Notes under the pieces: model-generated
The model's input: only the letters and a program-made list of their open reading frames with translations
The model's database searches: none
What the model was told of the DNA's origin: nothing
Assembly: GCA_965223405.1 (NCBI GenBank)
Contig: CBDCWO010000006.1
Location: forward strand, 4,712,001 to 4,776,000
DNA: 64,000 nt
Direction of reading: 5' to 3'
DNA from: CBDCWO01 sp965223405
GTDB lineage: Bacteria > Bacteroidota > Bacteroidia > Chitinophagales > Saprospiraceae
Shown here: positions 1 to 9,727 of the stretch, piece by piece
Position numbering within the stretch: the first letter of the stretch is position 1
Layout: the number at the start of each line of letters is the position of its first letter
Translations under genes and position numbers: made by a program

Positions 1-2169
1 AGAAAATGAAATTTCTTGTAAAGTATCTTCAAGCGGATAAGGGATGAATTCATCTCCTTGAGAAACGGCTTTTTTAAAGACTCCAGGAGGAATAAATTTC
101 ATTCTGTCAGGTACAGAATTAGGAGGAACCGTTTTTTCAACCTGAGGGATCAAAACCGGAAGATCGTATCTACTGGGATGCCATATGCGGACATCAATTA
201 GCCTTTGACCTTGATACAATTCGATTACCAATTTGCCAAAATACCTGGGGAACAATTGGGAAGGGTTGATCACCAAACCTAACGAATCAAATATGCGTGG
301 ATCCTGATTATAAGCTGGATTTCCTGGCCAAATCTTGATCCTATTGCCCGTTTGACCCTTGATTCTCAACTGCATAGGCCCTCCCTCTTCAATATTTAAA
401 TGAGGTATAAATCCGGCGACTGTGGAAACACTTCCTTCATTGTTGGTACCCACATCTTCTGCGGCGAAGGGATCAATATTTAGGGTGATCTTCTCCTCTG
501 GATTCCAATCAAGCTCTAGATACTTCCATAAATCAACATAATGAATGTTTTGCATAATAGGTTCAGGGAAGAAAGATGCTTCCATTCCTTTGGGTTCCTG
601 GCTATAGATCGTGTAAAGTTGGGGTATATGGGTCCCCGGCCAGAAATTGACCAGTAGTTTATCGACATGGACATCTAGACAGGGAATCCATGAAGTGTGG
701 TGGAAGTTTTCATTTCCCAATCTCAGAATTCTGGCAATTTTACCTAAATAGCGATAGTTTTCCTCTATCCAGTTCGGTCGTCCCGGACGAAAGACGTTAA
801 GCTCTACTCCATGACCGTTAAGCAGACATAAATTGTATTCTCTTTTGATGGGTTCCCGGTATAATTCAGCTACTCTAAATATGGAAAACTCTGGCCGGAT
901 CAGTCTGTTTAGGTTAAGGATGGGTGGGTAATACAGTGCATTGTGGACCCTTCCGGCCAAGATGGTTTCCATGTTTTTCGGTACCGCCATTCCTTCTGAA
1001 TACATAATCACGCCCGGCTTCACCTGATCTGCAGTTAACTGAATTTCCCGGCTGGATTCTCCCCGGGTATCCAGAATGACTCCATCTACCTGCAGTTCTT
1101 TGATTAAATGTGCCATACCGCGAAGATGATCTTCTTTGCGAGTGCTTTGATCCCAGGGATTATAACTGATGAAGATTTTACTACCTAATCTTTGCGCGGT
1201 CGAAAACACTTCACTTAATTTAGAAAGTCCGCCGGGTAAAGATCGATATAGATCCCACTGGTTGCGCTGGTCTAAACCCAGGGTAGGCCAGGTCGGCCAG
1301 ATACCGATGAAATCATCTCCACCATACCATGTCTGCCCCTTAAGGATGAATTCCTCCAATTGATAGTTTTGAGAACCGGAATCATAAAACCATCGATCCC
1401 AGGCCATCAGTAAATGACCTACTACGGCACCACGAATCCATTTGAGGTCAGGACGACGATACAAATGATCATCAAATGGCTGATTTAAATCAAATAACAT
1501 CCTTTCCTGAAATATTTTCTTCAGGTCTCTTTGCCAGGATCCCTCTGAAGCCTCAAGGTACATGGTATATTCCACAAATCCCTGAGGTTGCAAGACAGTG
1601 CTGAATCGGTGACGAATGGCCAGGTCATTATGCCATGATGTTCTGCGGGACAAGCCACAAAGTCTCATATTTAGTTTGGAAAGTGGAATTGAAACAAATC
1701 CCAGTTCCCAGGCATTGTCAGGAAGTATTACATTGATCGGATCCCGATCCGGCAGAAAAAGATGCGACCTCGACAAATAGTGATTACCAAATCCTGTGAT
1801 GTAGACATGGTCTCGATTGGTGCCGAGTGGAACCAGGTTATGAATTTTTATGTCTTTGTTTCCACGATTAATGATCCGGATGACGGTCCGCCAACCGCTG
1901 TTTGAATTTTGTTTGGGAATAACGCGAATTTCCAGAAAATCTGTATTGACCAGGAATGTATCTACCGACTTCGAATAAGAGAAACTGGAAGAGATTACTG
2001 AATTAGAATCTATAAAAAATGAGAATAAAGGTAGGTTCCCAAGGGGTTTTTGACTTTGACCATCTATGGTTAATTGGGTAATAGACAAAACATCTCGATC
2101 TATTTCGGGTATGACTTTTTGTCCATCGATGGGCACGGGCACAATAAACGGAGTCACTGCAATAATCAA
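1..2169 (-). CDS. Partial glycosidase-like TIM-barrel protein with C-terminal formylglycine-generating-enzyme-like domain
   Basis: A leftward frame stays open from about 2286 to the left edge, over 720 codons, so the C-terminus lies outside the window. The middle resembles DUF6259-type putative glycoside hydrolases: WYGGDDFIGIWPTWPTLG, then KIFISYNPWD and QVDGVILDTRGESS, which look like successive barrel strands. The last visible stretch (RMKFIPPGVFK, then GDEFIPYP) resembles the beginning of SUMF/FGE-like domains. FGE converts the sulfatase active-site Cys to formylglycine, which would suit the adjacent sulfatases, but that link is inferred from about 40 residues. The start is uncertain because the early frame has no ATG; TTG 2169 and GTG 2157 are candidates. 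An ATG at 2264 lies in another frame, separated by a 7-base A run at 2228-2234. The gene is divergent from the SGNH gene at 2290. Coding is clear; the FGE assignment is tentative. Confidence 0.65.
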   Translation of the reverse strand, partial: MIIAVTPFIVPVPIDGQKVIPEIDRDVLSITQLTIDGQSQKPLGNLPLFSFFIDSNSVISSSFSYSKSVDTFLVNTDFLEIRVIPKQNSNSGWRTVIRIINRGNKDIKIHNLVPLGTNRDHVYITGFGNHYLSRSHLFLPDRDPINVILPDNAWELGFVSIPLSKLNMRLCGLSRRTSWHNDLAIRHRFSTVLQPQGFVEYTMYLEASEGSWQRDLKKIFQERMLFDLNQPFDDHLYRRPDLKWIRGAVVGHLLMAWDRWFYDSGSQNYQLEEFILKGQTWYGGDDFIGIWPTWPTLGLDQRNQWDLYRSLPGGLSKLSEVFSTAQRLGSKIFISYNPWDQSTRKEDHLRGMAHLIKELQVDGVILDTRGESSREIQLTADQVKPGVIMYSEGMAVPKNMETILAGRVHNALYYPPILNLNRLIRPEFSIFRVAELYREPIKREYNLCLLNGHGVELNVFRPGRPNWIEENYRYLGKIARILRLGNENFHHTSWIPCLDVHVDKLLVNFWPGTHIPQLYTIYSQEPKGMEASFFPEPIMQNIHYVDLWKYLELDWNPEEKITLNIDPFAAEDVGTNNEGSVSTVAGFIPHLNIEEGGPMQLRIKGQTGNRIKIWPGNPAYNQDPRIFDSLGLVINPSQLFPRYFGKLVIELYQGQRLIDVRIWHPSRYDLPVLIPQVEKTVPPNSVPDRMKFIPPGVFKKAVSQGDEFIPYPLEDTLQEISFS

Positions 2170-2289
2170 GGGAATTACTTCAAATTTGAAATATTGATAT
2201 AATGATACTGCGATCAGAATAATGTAGTTTTTTTGACTATACAAGATAATAACATCCAGATCATTGCACAATTTTATTAGTTTTACTTA

Positions 2290-2976
2290 ATGCTAATCAG
2301 ACGTAGATTTTTAAAGACTTCTTTGGTGGGCATGGGTACCTTTCTGACAGGGTATATTCCGGTATCCCGCAACAGGGGAAAAGCCAATGTATTACTGTTA
2401 GGTGATTCGATCTCAATTGGTTATACCCCTTTTGTAAAGGAACTTTTACAGGACCAAGCCATGGTCTATCGACCTATGAATGAAAAAGGAAGGCCAGAAA
2501 ATTGTGCTGGAACGACCAATGGAATCAATCATATTGATCGATGGATTGGTGAAACTGCATGGGATGTAATTCATTTTAATTTTGGTCTTCACGATCTTAA
2601 ACATGTAGATCCAATAACAGGAAAGAACAGTAAAAATCCCAATGACCCCCAGCAAGCAGATTTAAAAACTTATCGTAAGAACCTTAGAAAAATTGTAAAA
2701 AGGCTTCGTGCTACTCAAGCAAAATTGATTTTTGCTACCACCACTCCATTCCCTGACTATCCTTCCGGACCTTTACGAAGGGCGGATCAACCGGCTATTT
2801 ATAATCAGGTGGCCTTAACCATAATGCAAAAACATAATATTATAATAAATGATCTGCACGCATTTGCTGTAGCCAGGTTGGAGGATATCCAAATACCAAA
2901 TAATGTGCATTTTACCAAAACCGGTAGCAAAGAGTTAGCCCGGCAGGTAGCAGACAAAATTACCGAGGTCTTTTAA
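2290..2976 (+). CDS. SGNH/GDSL-family hydrolase (probable carbohydrate esterase), exported
   Basis: A 228-residue protein with a Tat-like N-terminus (MLIRRRFLKTSLVG) and a hydrophobic segment, so it is probably exported. The SGNH nucleophile block is VLLLGDSISIG, with Ser40. A GLHD motif lies mid-protein and a C-terminal NNVHFTKTGSKELA block supplies the likely catalytic His207. Most SGNH enzymes have DxxH at this last block; here the position three residues before His is Asn, so the enzyme may work as a Ser-His dyad or use another acid. Such enzymes commonly remove acyl groups from sugars. It ends 11 nt before the first sulfatase and is probably co-transcribed with it, suggesting deacylation of the same sulfated glycan. 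The family is confident; the substrate is unknown. Confidence 0.85.
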   Translation: MLIRRRFLKTSLVGMGTFLTGYIPVSRNRGKANVLLLGDSISIGYTPFVKELLQDQAMVYRPMNEKGRPENCAGTTNGINHIDRWIGETAWDVIHFNFGLHDLKHVDPITGKNSKNPNDPQQADLKTYRKNLRKIVKRLRATQAKLIFATTTPFPDYPSGPLRRADQPAIYNQVALTIMQKHNIIINDLHAFAVARLEDIQIPNNVHFTKTGSKELARQVADKITEVF

Positions 2977-2987
2977 ATATTGATAAA

Positions 2988-4508
2988 ATGAGGATGTGCT
3001 TCTTCAGGTTGTTTTGGTACTTATTTTTCATATCCATAGTTGGAAGTGGAATGGGTTGTACTGACAAAGTAGCAAAGAATCCTAAACCGAACATCCTATT
3101 TATCATGCTCGATGATTTAGGTAAAGAATGGGTGGGAGCTTATGGTGCCGAGGATATCAAAACTCCAAATATAGATGAGCTGGCCAGAACCGGAATGCGA
3201 TTTGAAAATGCCTATTCTATGCCGCAGTGTACCCCCACTCGTGTGACTCTGCTTACCGGCCAATATCCAAGTCGCCATGGCTGGGTAAATCATTATGATG
3301 TCCCCAGATTAGGTCATGGTGGTAGATACGATCCTCTACTTAACCCTTCCTTTGCCAAAATGCTTCGGGAAGCAGGATATGAAACTTGCGCAGCTGGGAA
3401 ATGGCAGATCAATGATTTTCGCCTTGAACCGGAGGCAATGGTTAATGCAGGGTTTGATGAATACTGCATGTGGACAGGTGGAGAGAATGGAGGCACAAGT
3501 ACCAAGGCAAGCCAGTTACGCTATTGGGATCCTTATATCCATACTAAATCAGGGAGCAAAACGTACACCGGACAATTTGGCGAAGATATATTTTCAGATT
3601 TCATTGTTGATTTTATGTATAAAAATCGCAATGAACCAATGTTTATTTATTATCCGATGTGTTTGCCTCATGGTCCCCTCACCACTACACCTGCCGAACC
3701 AGATGTTCCCAGGAGCGAGCAGCATAAAGCTATGACCCGATACACGGATTTGATACTGAAGAAATTGATTGATGCTTTGGAAAGTCTTGAAATCAGAAAT
3801 CGAACTATCATTTTCTGGACCACCGACAATGGTACCGGGGTAAGCCAAATAGGTCGTCGAAATGGACGTTATATCCGGGGCGGGAAAATGCACCTCACGG
3901 AGAATGGATTGAATGCTCCTTTTATCATCAATTGCCCCGGATTGGTACCACAGGGTATAATTACAGAGGCGTTGGTAGATTTTACAGATCTACTTCCTAC
4001 ATTCTGTGATTTGGCCGGTATCGATCCGGATCCTGATTATACCTACGACGGATATTCCTTTGCACCGGTAATCTTGGGTGAAAAGTCGGATACGGAAAGA
4101 GATTGGATTATGGGCTTTGGAGGTCGTTTTGCCATGTTGAAAAATGATCGAATAACCAGTGCCCATATTTTTCGAGACCGTGTTATTCGTGATAAGGAAT
4201 TCAAAGTTTATGTTGATACCGCCCGAAACATATATGAGATTATAGACATTCTGGTAGATCCCGAAGAAACAAACAATTTAATCGATTCTGAAGACCCGAG
4301 AATTGTCAAAGCGTTACAGAAATTTAAGCGGATTGTAAATAATTTGCCTGCAAAGGATAACAGTCCGGTCTATACACCGTGGGATACTTCATTCTATGAC
4401 CACCCAGCGGAAGCACTGAATAAAGTAGCTAGCGCAGGTAAAAGGGGACCGGCAAAGTCAAAACCGGTGTCTGAGGCGGAATATTTGGAAAAACAAAAAT
4501 TAAAGTAA
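2988..4508 (+). CDS. Sulfatase (S1 family), probable lipoprotein
   Basis: A 506-residue type I sulfatase that would hydrolyse sulfate esters on glycans in the periplasm or at the cell surface. The N-terminus is a signal peptide with a possible lipidation Cys24 (GMGC). The metal-binding DD pair is at about residues 42-43 (IMLDDLG). The maturation motif is CTPTR at residues 81-85, so Cys81 should be oxidised to formylglycine. A TTDNGT block follows in the C-terminal half. The length is normal for S1 enzymes. It lies 11 nt after the SGNH gene and about 100 nt before the next sulfatase, all rightward, which suggests an operon. The S1 subfamily and sulfate position cannot be read from sequence alone. 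Confidence 0.93.
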   Translation: MRMCFFRLFWYLFFISIVGSGMGCTDKVAKNPKPNILFIMLDDLGKEWVGAYGAEDIKTPNIDELARTGMRFENAYSMPQCTPTRVTLLTGQYPSRHGWVNHYDVPRLGHGGRYDPLLNPSFAKMLREAGYETCAAGKWQINDFRLEPEAMVNAGFDEYCMWTGGENGGTSTKASQLRYWDPYIHTKSGSKTYTGQFGEDIFSDFIVDFMYKNRNEPMFIYYPMCLPHGPLTTTPAEPDVPRSEQHKAMTRYTDLILKKLIDALESLEIRNRTIIFWTTDNGTGVSQIGRRNGRYIRGGKMHLTENGLNAPFIINCPGLVPQGIITEALVDFTDLLPTFCDLAGIDPDPDYTYDGYSFAPVILGEKSDTERDWIMGFGGRFAMLKNDRITSAHIFRDRVIRDKEFKVYVDTARNIYEIIDILVDPEETNNLIDSEDPRIVKALQKFKRIVNNLPAKDNSPVYTPWDTSFYDHPAEALNKVASAGKRGPAKSKPVSEAEYLEKQKLK

Positions 4509-4610
4509 AACCTTAATTTTATCGATATCTAATAATATTTCATTTTTATCAGGTTGTGGATTCGAATTCTTATCCAAGTTGTATAAACATCATTGACAAA
4601 ATTTATATGG

Positions 4611-6098
4611 ATGATACCAAAAATTATATTTAGAGCAATACTTTTCACATTGATCGTTTTTTTCTTCGCTTGTGGATCTGAGTCAACCAAGAAAGTAGAA
4701 AATCATCCCAACTTTTTATTTCTTTTCGCCGATGACCAATCATTCGAAACGATTCAACACTTGAATAATTCGGAGATTAAAACTCCAAGTCTGGATCGAT
4801 TGGTAGCACAAGGCTTTGCTTTTACTCATTGTTTTAACCAGGGTGCTTGGGGAGGAGCTGTATGTGTGGCAAGTAGAGCCATGCTCAATACGGGACAATA
4901 TATGTTTGCGGCCAGAGAGGGTATCAGGAGCAATCCTCTTTGGGGCGAAACCTTTACCAACGCCGGATACGAAACCTTCCTGACCGGTAAATGGCATAAC
5001 GGGGATGCCTCTGCCCTAAAGAGCTTTAAACATGCAAAAAGTATAGGCAAAGGCATGTATGAAACGATGCATCCAATTCATAAATGGAATCCCGGTTATG
5101 GCAGGCCAACAGCGAAAAACAATTCCTGGAATGCCTGGGATCCAATTTTTACGGGACATTGGCGACCTAAGGTTAAAGATATCATCTATGATGAAAAAGG
5201 TGCTAAAAAGATTGGTCCTGAGTACATCGTTTCTCAGCATACATCCGAATTATTTGCGGATAATGCGATCCATTTTTTGCAACACACCATGAAGTCATCT
5301 GAAAAGCCCTTTTTTATGTATGTCTCTTTTAATGCACCTCATGACCCCCGTCAATCTCCGAAAGAATTTGTTGATCTTTATCCATCCGAGACCATCCAAA
5401 TCCCAAAAAATTATTTGCCCGAACACCCTTTTGATCAAGGCGATCATAAATTGAGAGATGAAAACCTTGCACCTTTTCCCCGGACAAAACATCAGGTACA
5501 GGTACATAGAAGTGAATATTATGCAATAATAACACATATGGATCACCAGATCGGACGAATCCTGGAAGCACTTGATCATAGCGGTAAAGCTGATAATACC
5601 TACATAATATTCTCAAGCGATCATGGACTCGCAGTGGGGCATCATGGTCTGATGGGTAAGCAAAATCAATATGATCATAGTATACGCATGCCTCTAATAA
5701 TTTCCGGACCTGGTATTAACCCTGGTGGAAAAAGCGATGCTCTGGTCTACCTCCAGAGTCTCTTTGCCACTACCTGTGAATTAGCAGGAATAGAAATTCC
5801 CTCCACCGTTGATTTCCCCAGCTTGAATGGATTAATTCAGGGCGCAACGGATGAAGTGCATGAGGCGATATTTGGTAATTACCGGCATTTTCAAAGAATG
5901 GTGCGCACCAAAGATCACAAATTAATTATGTATCCTCATATAGGGCATAGACAATTGTTTGATCTGAACAAAGACCCACTGGAACTAGAAAACCTCGTAG
6001 AGAATCCACAATATGAAAATATCTATCGAGAATTATTTGCCAAGTTGCAAACCCTGCAAAATGAAGTCGGAGATACATTGCAATTGAACTTAAACTAA
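4611..6098 (+). CDS. Sulfatase (S1 family), lipoprotein
   Basis: A type I sulfatase of about 495 residues. ATG 4611 is preferred over an in-frame TTG at 4593 because it starts directly at a lipoprotein signal (MIPKIIFRAILF, lipobox FFAC). Counted from the TTG, the DD metal pair (FADDQS) is near residues 47-48 and the maturation motif is CVASR at 91-95. CxASR uses Ala in place of Pro, which is allowed by the CxPxR/CxAxR consensus. An SSDHGLAVGHHG block and KHQVQVHRSEYYA lie in the second half. The next sulfatase starts 9 nt downstream, so the two are likely co-transcribed. The family is certain, the substrate unknown. Confidence 0.92.
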   Translation: MIPKIIFRAILFTLIVFFFACGSESTKKVENHPNFLFLFADDQSFETIQHLNNSEIKTPSLDRLVAQGFAFTHCFNQGAWGGAVCVASRAMLNTGQYMFAAREGIRSNPLWGETFTNAGYETFLTGKWHNGDASALKSFKHAKSIGKGMYETMHPIHKWNPGYGRPTAKNNSWNAWDPIFTGHWRPKVKDIIYDEKGAKKIGPEYIVSQHTSELFADNAIHFLQHTMKSSEKPFFMYVSFNAPHDPRQSPKEFVDLYPSETIQIPKNYLPEHPFDQGDHKLRDENLAPFPRTKHQVQVHRSEYYAIITHMDHQIGRILEALDHSGKADNTYIIFSSDHGLAVGHHGLMGKQNQYDHSIRMPLIISGPGINPGGKSDALVYLQSLFATTCELAGIEIPSTVDFPSLNGLIQGATDEVHEAIFGNYRHFQRMVRTKDHKLIMYPHIGHRQLFDLNKDPLELENLVENPQYENIYRELFAKLQTLQNEVGDTLQLNLN

Positions 6099-6107
6099 AG
6101 ATACCTT

Positions 6108-7733
6108 ATGATCAGAGCGGATATTATAAAAATTTGGATTCTCATGCTTCCTTTGGGAAGTATGGTTGCTCAGGAAAGGCCCAATATCCTATTCATCATG
6201 TCTGATGATCATACGTCACAGGCCTTTGGAGTCTATGGTAGTAGATTAGCTAAATTAAACCCTACTCCCCACATTGATCGACTGGCCCACGAAGGCATTT
6301 TGTTTGAAAATGCTTTTTGTACCAATTCGATCTGTACGCCTTCCCGGGCTACCATCATGACGGGACAATACAGCCAAACAAACAATGTGTTAGACCTTAA
6401 CGGAAGGCTGTCACCCCAAAATCAGTATCTGGCGCATGAAATGAATAAACTGGGTTACGAAACAGCGGTGATCGGAAAATGGCATTTGAAAGAAGCCCCC
6501 GAAGCCTTCGACTATTATAATGTATTACATGGACAGGGGAGTTACTTTAATTCAATATTGTATGAAAAAGGTTCTCAGAAAACCACTGTAATTGAGCGTC
6601 GAGGACAAAAACAAACGGTTGCCGGTCACCAATATTCAGGTCATTCCTCCGATATCATTACCGATATTACATTAAATTGGTTGGAAAAGAGGGATCGAGA
6701 TAAACCTTTTTTTCTGATGCATCATTTCAAGGCACCGCATGATATGTTTGAGTTTGCTCCTAGGTATGCTGACTATCTGGAGGAAACAGAAATTCCCGAA
6801 CCTGCAAGTTTGTATTACAACAGGAATAACGGTTCCATAGCTACTCAGGGTGAAAACGGTGAATTAATACCACACATCGGTTCATCCGTATCCCATCGAA
6901 ATCAAAATAGAAACATGGGCCAGCACATGAAGATTGATCCCTCCATTCCTGATCCGGAATACCGGCATCTAGCTTATCAGGAATACCTAAAGCGGTATCT
7001 GCGTTGTGTGAAAGGAGTGGACGACAACGTTAAACGTATTTTTGATTTTCTGGAAAAGGAGGGTTTGATGGAAAATACAGTGATAATCTATACCGGAGAT
7101 CAAGGCTTCATGCTGGGGGAGCACGACTACATCGATAAAAGATGGATGTACGAGGAATCCATGCGTATGCCCTTTTTAGTACGATATCCAAAGTTAATCA
7201 GTCCTGGTACACGTTCTGATGCAATTATTAATAATACCGACTTTGCCCCTACGATCATTGAGCTTGCAGGAGGTAAAGTTCCCCAATATATGCATGGAAA
7301 AAGCATTAAAACAATTCTAACTTCAGGTCGTGAGCCGGAGGATTGGCGGCGGGCTACTTATTACCGCTATTGGATGCACATGGCTCATGCGCATGCCAAT
7401 CCAGCCCATTTCGGTATTCGCACGAAAAGATATAAATTGATCTTTTATTACGGTTGTGATTTTCGGAAGAGGATCAAAGAAAGCAACTGGCCCCAGGAAA
7501 GAATTGCCTTTAGTGTAAAAAGACCATTTGAATATTTTACACCTCCAGCCTGGGAATTGTACGACCTGCAAAACGATCCATTTGAAATGAATAATCTTTA
7601 CCAACAGAGTGGATATGACGAGATCACGGTTAGCTTGAAAAAGCAGTTACACCAATTGAGAAATGAATTTAATGAAACAGACGAAAAATATGCGCATATT
7701 GAATCAATAATCGAGGAGTATTGGGATAAATAA
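6108..7733 (+). CDS. Sulfatase (S1 family), secreted
   Basis: A 541-residue sulfatase with a cleavable signal peptide ending near MLPLGSMVAQ. The metal-binding segment is IMSDDHTSQ (about residues 31-36) and the maturation motif CTPSR has its Cys at residue 76. A GDQGFMLGEHDYIDKRWMYE segment in the second half is typical of choline-sulfatase/heparan-type S1 enzymes. The start is ATG 6108, 9 nt after the previous sulfatase. The same protein type recurs at 37409, which shares the KRWMYEES/KRFMYEES region and the FCTNSIC/YCTNSIC region, so the two may be paralogues with similar substrates. This is an inference from short motifs. Confidence 0.93.
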   Translation: MIRADIIKIWILMLPLGSMVAQERPNILFIMSDDHTSQAFGVYGSRLAKLNPTPHIDRLAHEGILFENAFCTNSICTPSRATIMTGQYSQTNNVLDLNGRLSPQNQYLAHEMNKLGYETAVIGKWHLKEAPEAFDYYNVLHGQGSYFNSILYEKGSQKTTVIERRGQKQTVAGHQYSGHSSDIITDITLNWLEKRDRDKPFFLMHHFKAPHDMFEFAPRYADYLEETEIPEPASLYYNRNNGSIATQGENGELIPHIGSSVSHRNQNRNMGQHMKIDPSIPDPEYRHLAYQEYLKRYLRCVKGVDDNVKRIFDFLEKEGLMENTVIIYTGDQGFMLGEHDYIDKRWMYEESMRMPFLVRYPKLISPGTRSDAIINNTDFAPTIIELAGGKVPQYMHGKSIKTILTSGREPEDWRRATYYRYWMHMAHAHANPAHFGIRTKRYKLIFYYGCDFRKRIKESNWPQERIAFSVKRPFEYFTPPAWELYDLQNDPFEMNNLYQQSGYDEITVSLKKQLHQLRNEFNETDEKYAHIESIIEEYWDK

Positions 7734-7823
7734 TCCATCTGAGGCTCCAAAATGTTAAGCCATATCAATTGTTGACTTCCTTTAACAGTCGCTCGAATAT
7801 CCTTGATCCGGTAAATTATAAAA

Positions 7824-9713
7824 ATGAAAACGATAAAACTCTGTATTTATTTGTTAGTCTTGAGCTTTGCATGGGCCTGCTTTGAGGTCCAGGTTGATGA
7901 AGCTGAGGATGAGGAGGAAATAATTCGATCATTGCCATTTACAACTTTACCTGCGGACCTTGGTTCATTTCAACCCGTTTCGGAAAATTGGCAAATCGCC
8001 GGAGATGTTCAGGTTAATCGAAGTGCGAAAAGAGTGATCATTCCATCTGACGGTAAAGGTGTACTGGTTAATATCCCGGAAGAGGGCAAAAAACAAAATC
8101 TATTCACCCGTTTCGAACATGGAGACATTGAAATCGAGCTGGATGTAATGATGCCTGTTGAATCAAATTCAGGAATATATTTTCAGGGAAGATATGAAAT
8201 TCAATTATTGGACAGTTGGGGGGTAAAGGATCCAAAGCATTCTGACATTGGAGGCATATATCAGCGATGGGATGATACAAAATCACCACAAGAAAGAGGA
8301 TTTGAGGGGAGGCCACCAAGGATAAATGCAGCTAAGGCTCCCGGTTTATGGCAGCACCTTACAATAGTATTTCAAGCACCTAGATTTGACGATTTGGGTA
8401 ACAAAGTGCAAAACGCCAGGTTTAATGAAGTTTGGCTGAATGGAGCTCTTTTACACCACAATCAAGAAGTCACCGGTCCGACCAGGGCAAGTGCATTTAA
8501 TGATGAAAAACATAAGGGACCTTTGATGATTCAAGGGGACCACGGTCCAGTGGCCTTCAGAAATATTAAGTACAAATTGTACAACGGCAAACCAGTAGCT
8601 ATTCGCAATCTGACTCTGAAAGAATATGTGAATGAGAACAAATCCATTCCGGATGTGGATACTTTAGTGCTTTCCCGGGATATTTCAACAGATACTTTGT
8701 CTTCTCAGATGGCTTCCGGTCAAAACCCCCAAAAACTGTTGGTCTTCTCCGGAATGCTAGATATACCTATTTCAGGCGAATATGTATTTGAAATGGTTGT
8801 TAAATTAGGTGGAGCTTTATTGTTAATTGATCAGGATACGATTATTAATCTGGATGGTGATTACAATTTAGACCACCCTGGGTTTGGGTTGAGCACATTA
8901 TCTCAAGGTGAGGTGCCATTTACCTTCATTTATAATAAACACCGGCCTTTTCAAAGAGGTTTTGGATTGTTTATAGAAGGACCGGGAATTGCAAAACATG
9001 CATTACATAGCCCTGGTTCCTTGGAAGATTCGAAGCGTAACCGATTAGAGCCCATTATAGTGAATCCCAGTGAAGATCCAATAATTCAGCGAACCTTCAT
9101 AATGCATAATGGGAAGAAGCGAACCCATTGTGCATCTGTTGGTACTTTGCAAAATATTCATTTTAGCTATGACTTGGCTACGGGATCGTTATTACAAATC
9201 TGGGGAGGTGGTTTCCTGGATGTAACCAAGATGTGGCATAGCCGGGGTACACAGCAAGTTGGGGAACCTCTGGGTGTTTCAGTGTCTACCCATGGAGATC
9301 CGGATTTTACTTTCCTCAAAAATCTAAAATCCAACTGGCCGGACACAATTTCTGCGAAAATAGATTATCAACAATTGGGATATGTTCTGCACCAGGATGG
9401 ATTGCCAGTTTTCTTACAGCAACTAGAAGGAGCCACAATCTCTAACAAACTCATTCCCAATGATACAGCGAGAATATTGAAACGACTGATCTCGTCCAAA
9501 TCGAATAAAGATCTTTGGCATAAAATTGCAGAAGGAGATATAATTCAAGAAATGTCTGATGGTACTTTTGCCATTGACGATAAGAATTACTTTGTTGACC
9601 TGGGTAAGGCTTATGTGGTAAATCCTATTTTAAGGAAGAAACAGGGAAAAGAAGAATTATTATTAAAAATACCGGCAGGAGAGCAGGAGATATCCTATAG
9701 TATTATTTGGTAA
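7824..9713 (+). CDS. DUF1080 (3-keto-glycoside hydrolase-like) lipoprotein with PA14-like and C-terminal modules
   Basis: A 629-residue protein with a probable lipidated N-terminus (LSFAWAC). Residues about 60-260 match the DUF1080 fold (concanavalin-like; known members hydrolyse 3-keto-glycosides): GIYFQGRYEIQLLDSWG, GLWQHLTIVFQAP and GPVAFRNIKYK. Residues about 300-400 look PA14-like (SGEYVFEMVVKLGGALLLID). The last third (HFSYDLATGSLLQIWGGG, then FLDVTKMWH) resembles modules found in large multidomain heme or cupredoxin proteins with DUF1080 units; I recognise the pattern but cannot name the domain. It is followed 14 nt later by a propeller/cupredoxin protein, so the two probably act together on oxidised sugars at the cell surface. 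Confidence 0.85.
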   Translation: MKTIKLCIYLLVLSFAWACFEVQVDEAEDEEEIIRSLPFTTLPADLGSFQPVSENWQIAGDVQVNRSAKRVIIPSDGKGVLVNIPEEGKKQNLFTRFEHGDIEIELDVMMPVESNSGIYFQGRYEIQLLDSWGVKDPKHSDIGGIYQRWDDTKSPQERGFEGRPPRINAAKAPGLWQHLTIVFQAPRFDDLGNKVQNARFNEVWLNGALLHHNQEVTGPTRASAFNDEKHKGPLMIQGDHGPVAFRNIKYKLYNGKPVAIRNLTLKEYVNENKSIPDVDTLVLSRDISTDTLSSQMASGQNPQKLLVFSGMLDIPISGEYVFEMVVKLGGALLLIDQDTIINLDGDYNLDHPGFGLSTLSQGEVPFTFIYNKHRPFQRGFGLFIEGPGIAKHALHSPGSLEDSKRNRLEPIIVNPSEDPIIQRTFIMHNGKKRTHCASVGTLQNIHFSYDLATGSLLQIWGGGFLDVTKMWHSRGTQQVGEPLGVSVSTHGDPDFTFLKNLKSNWPDTISAKIDYQQLGYVLHQDGLPVFLQQLEGATISNKLIPNDTARILKRLISSKSNKDLWHKIAEGDIIQEMSDGTFAIDDKNYFVDLGKAYVVNPILRKKQGKEELLLKIPAGEQEISYSIIW

Positions 9714-9727
9714 TCAAACGCATAGCA

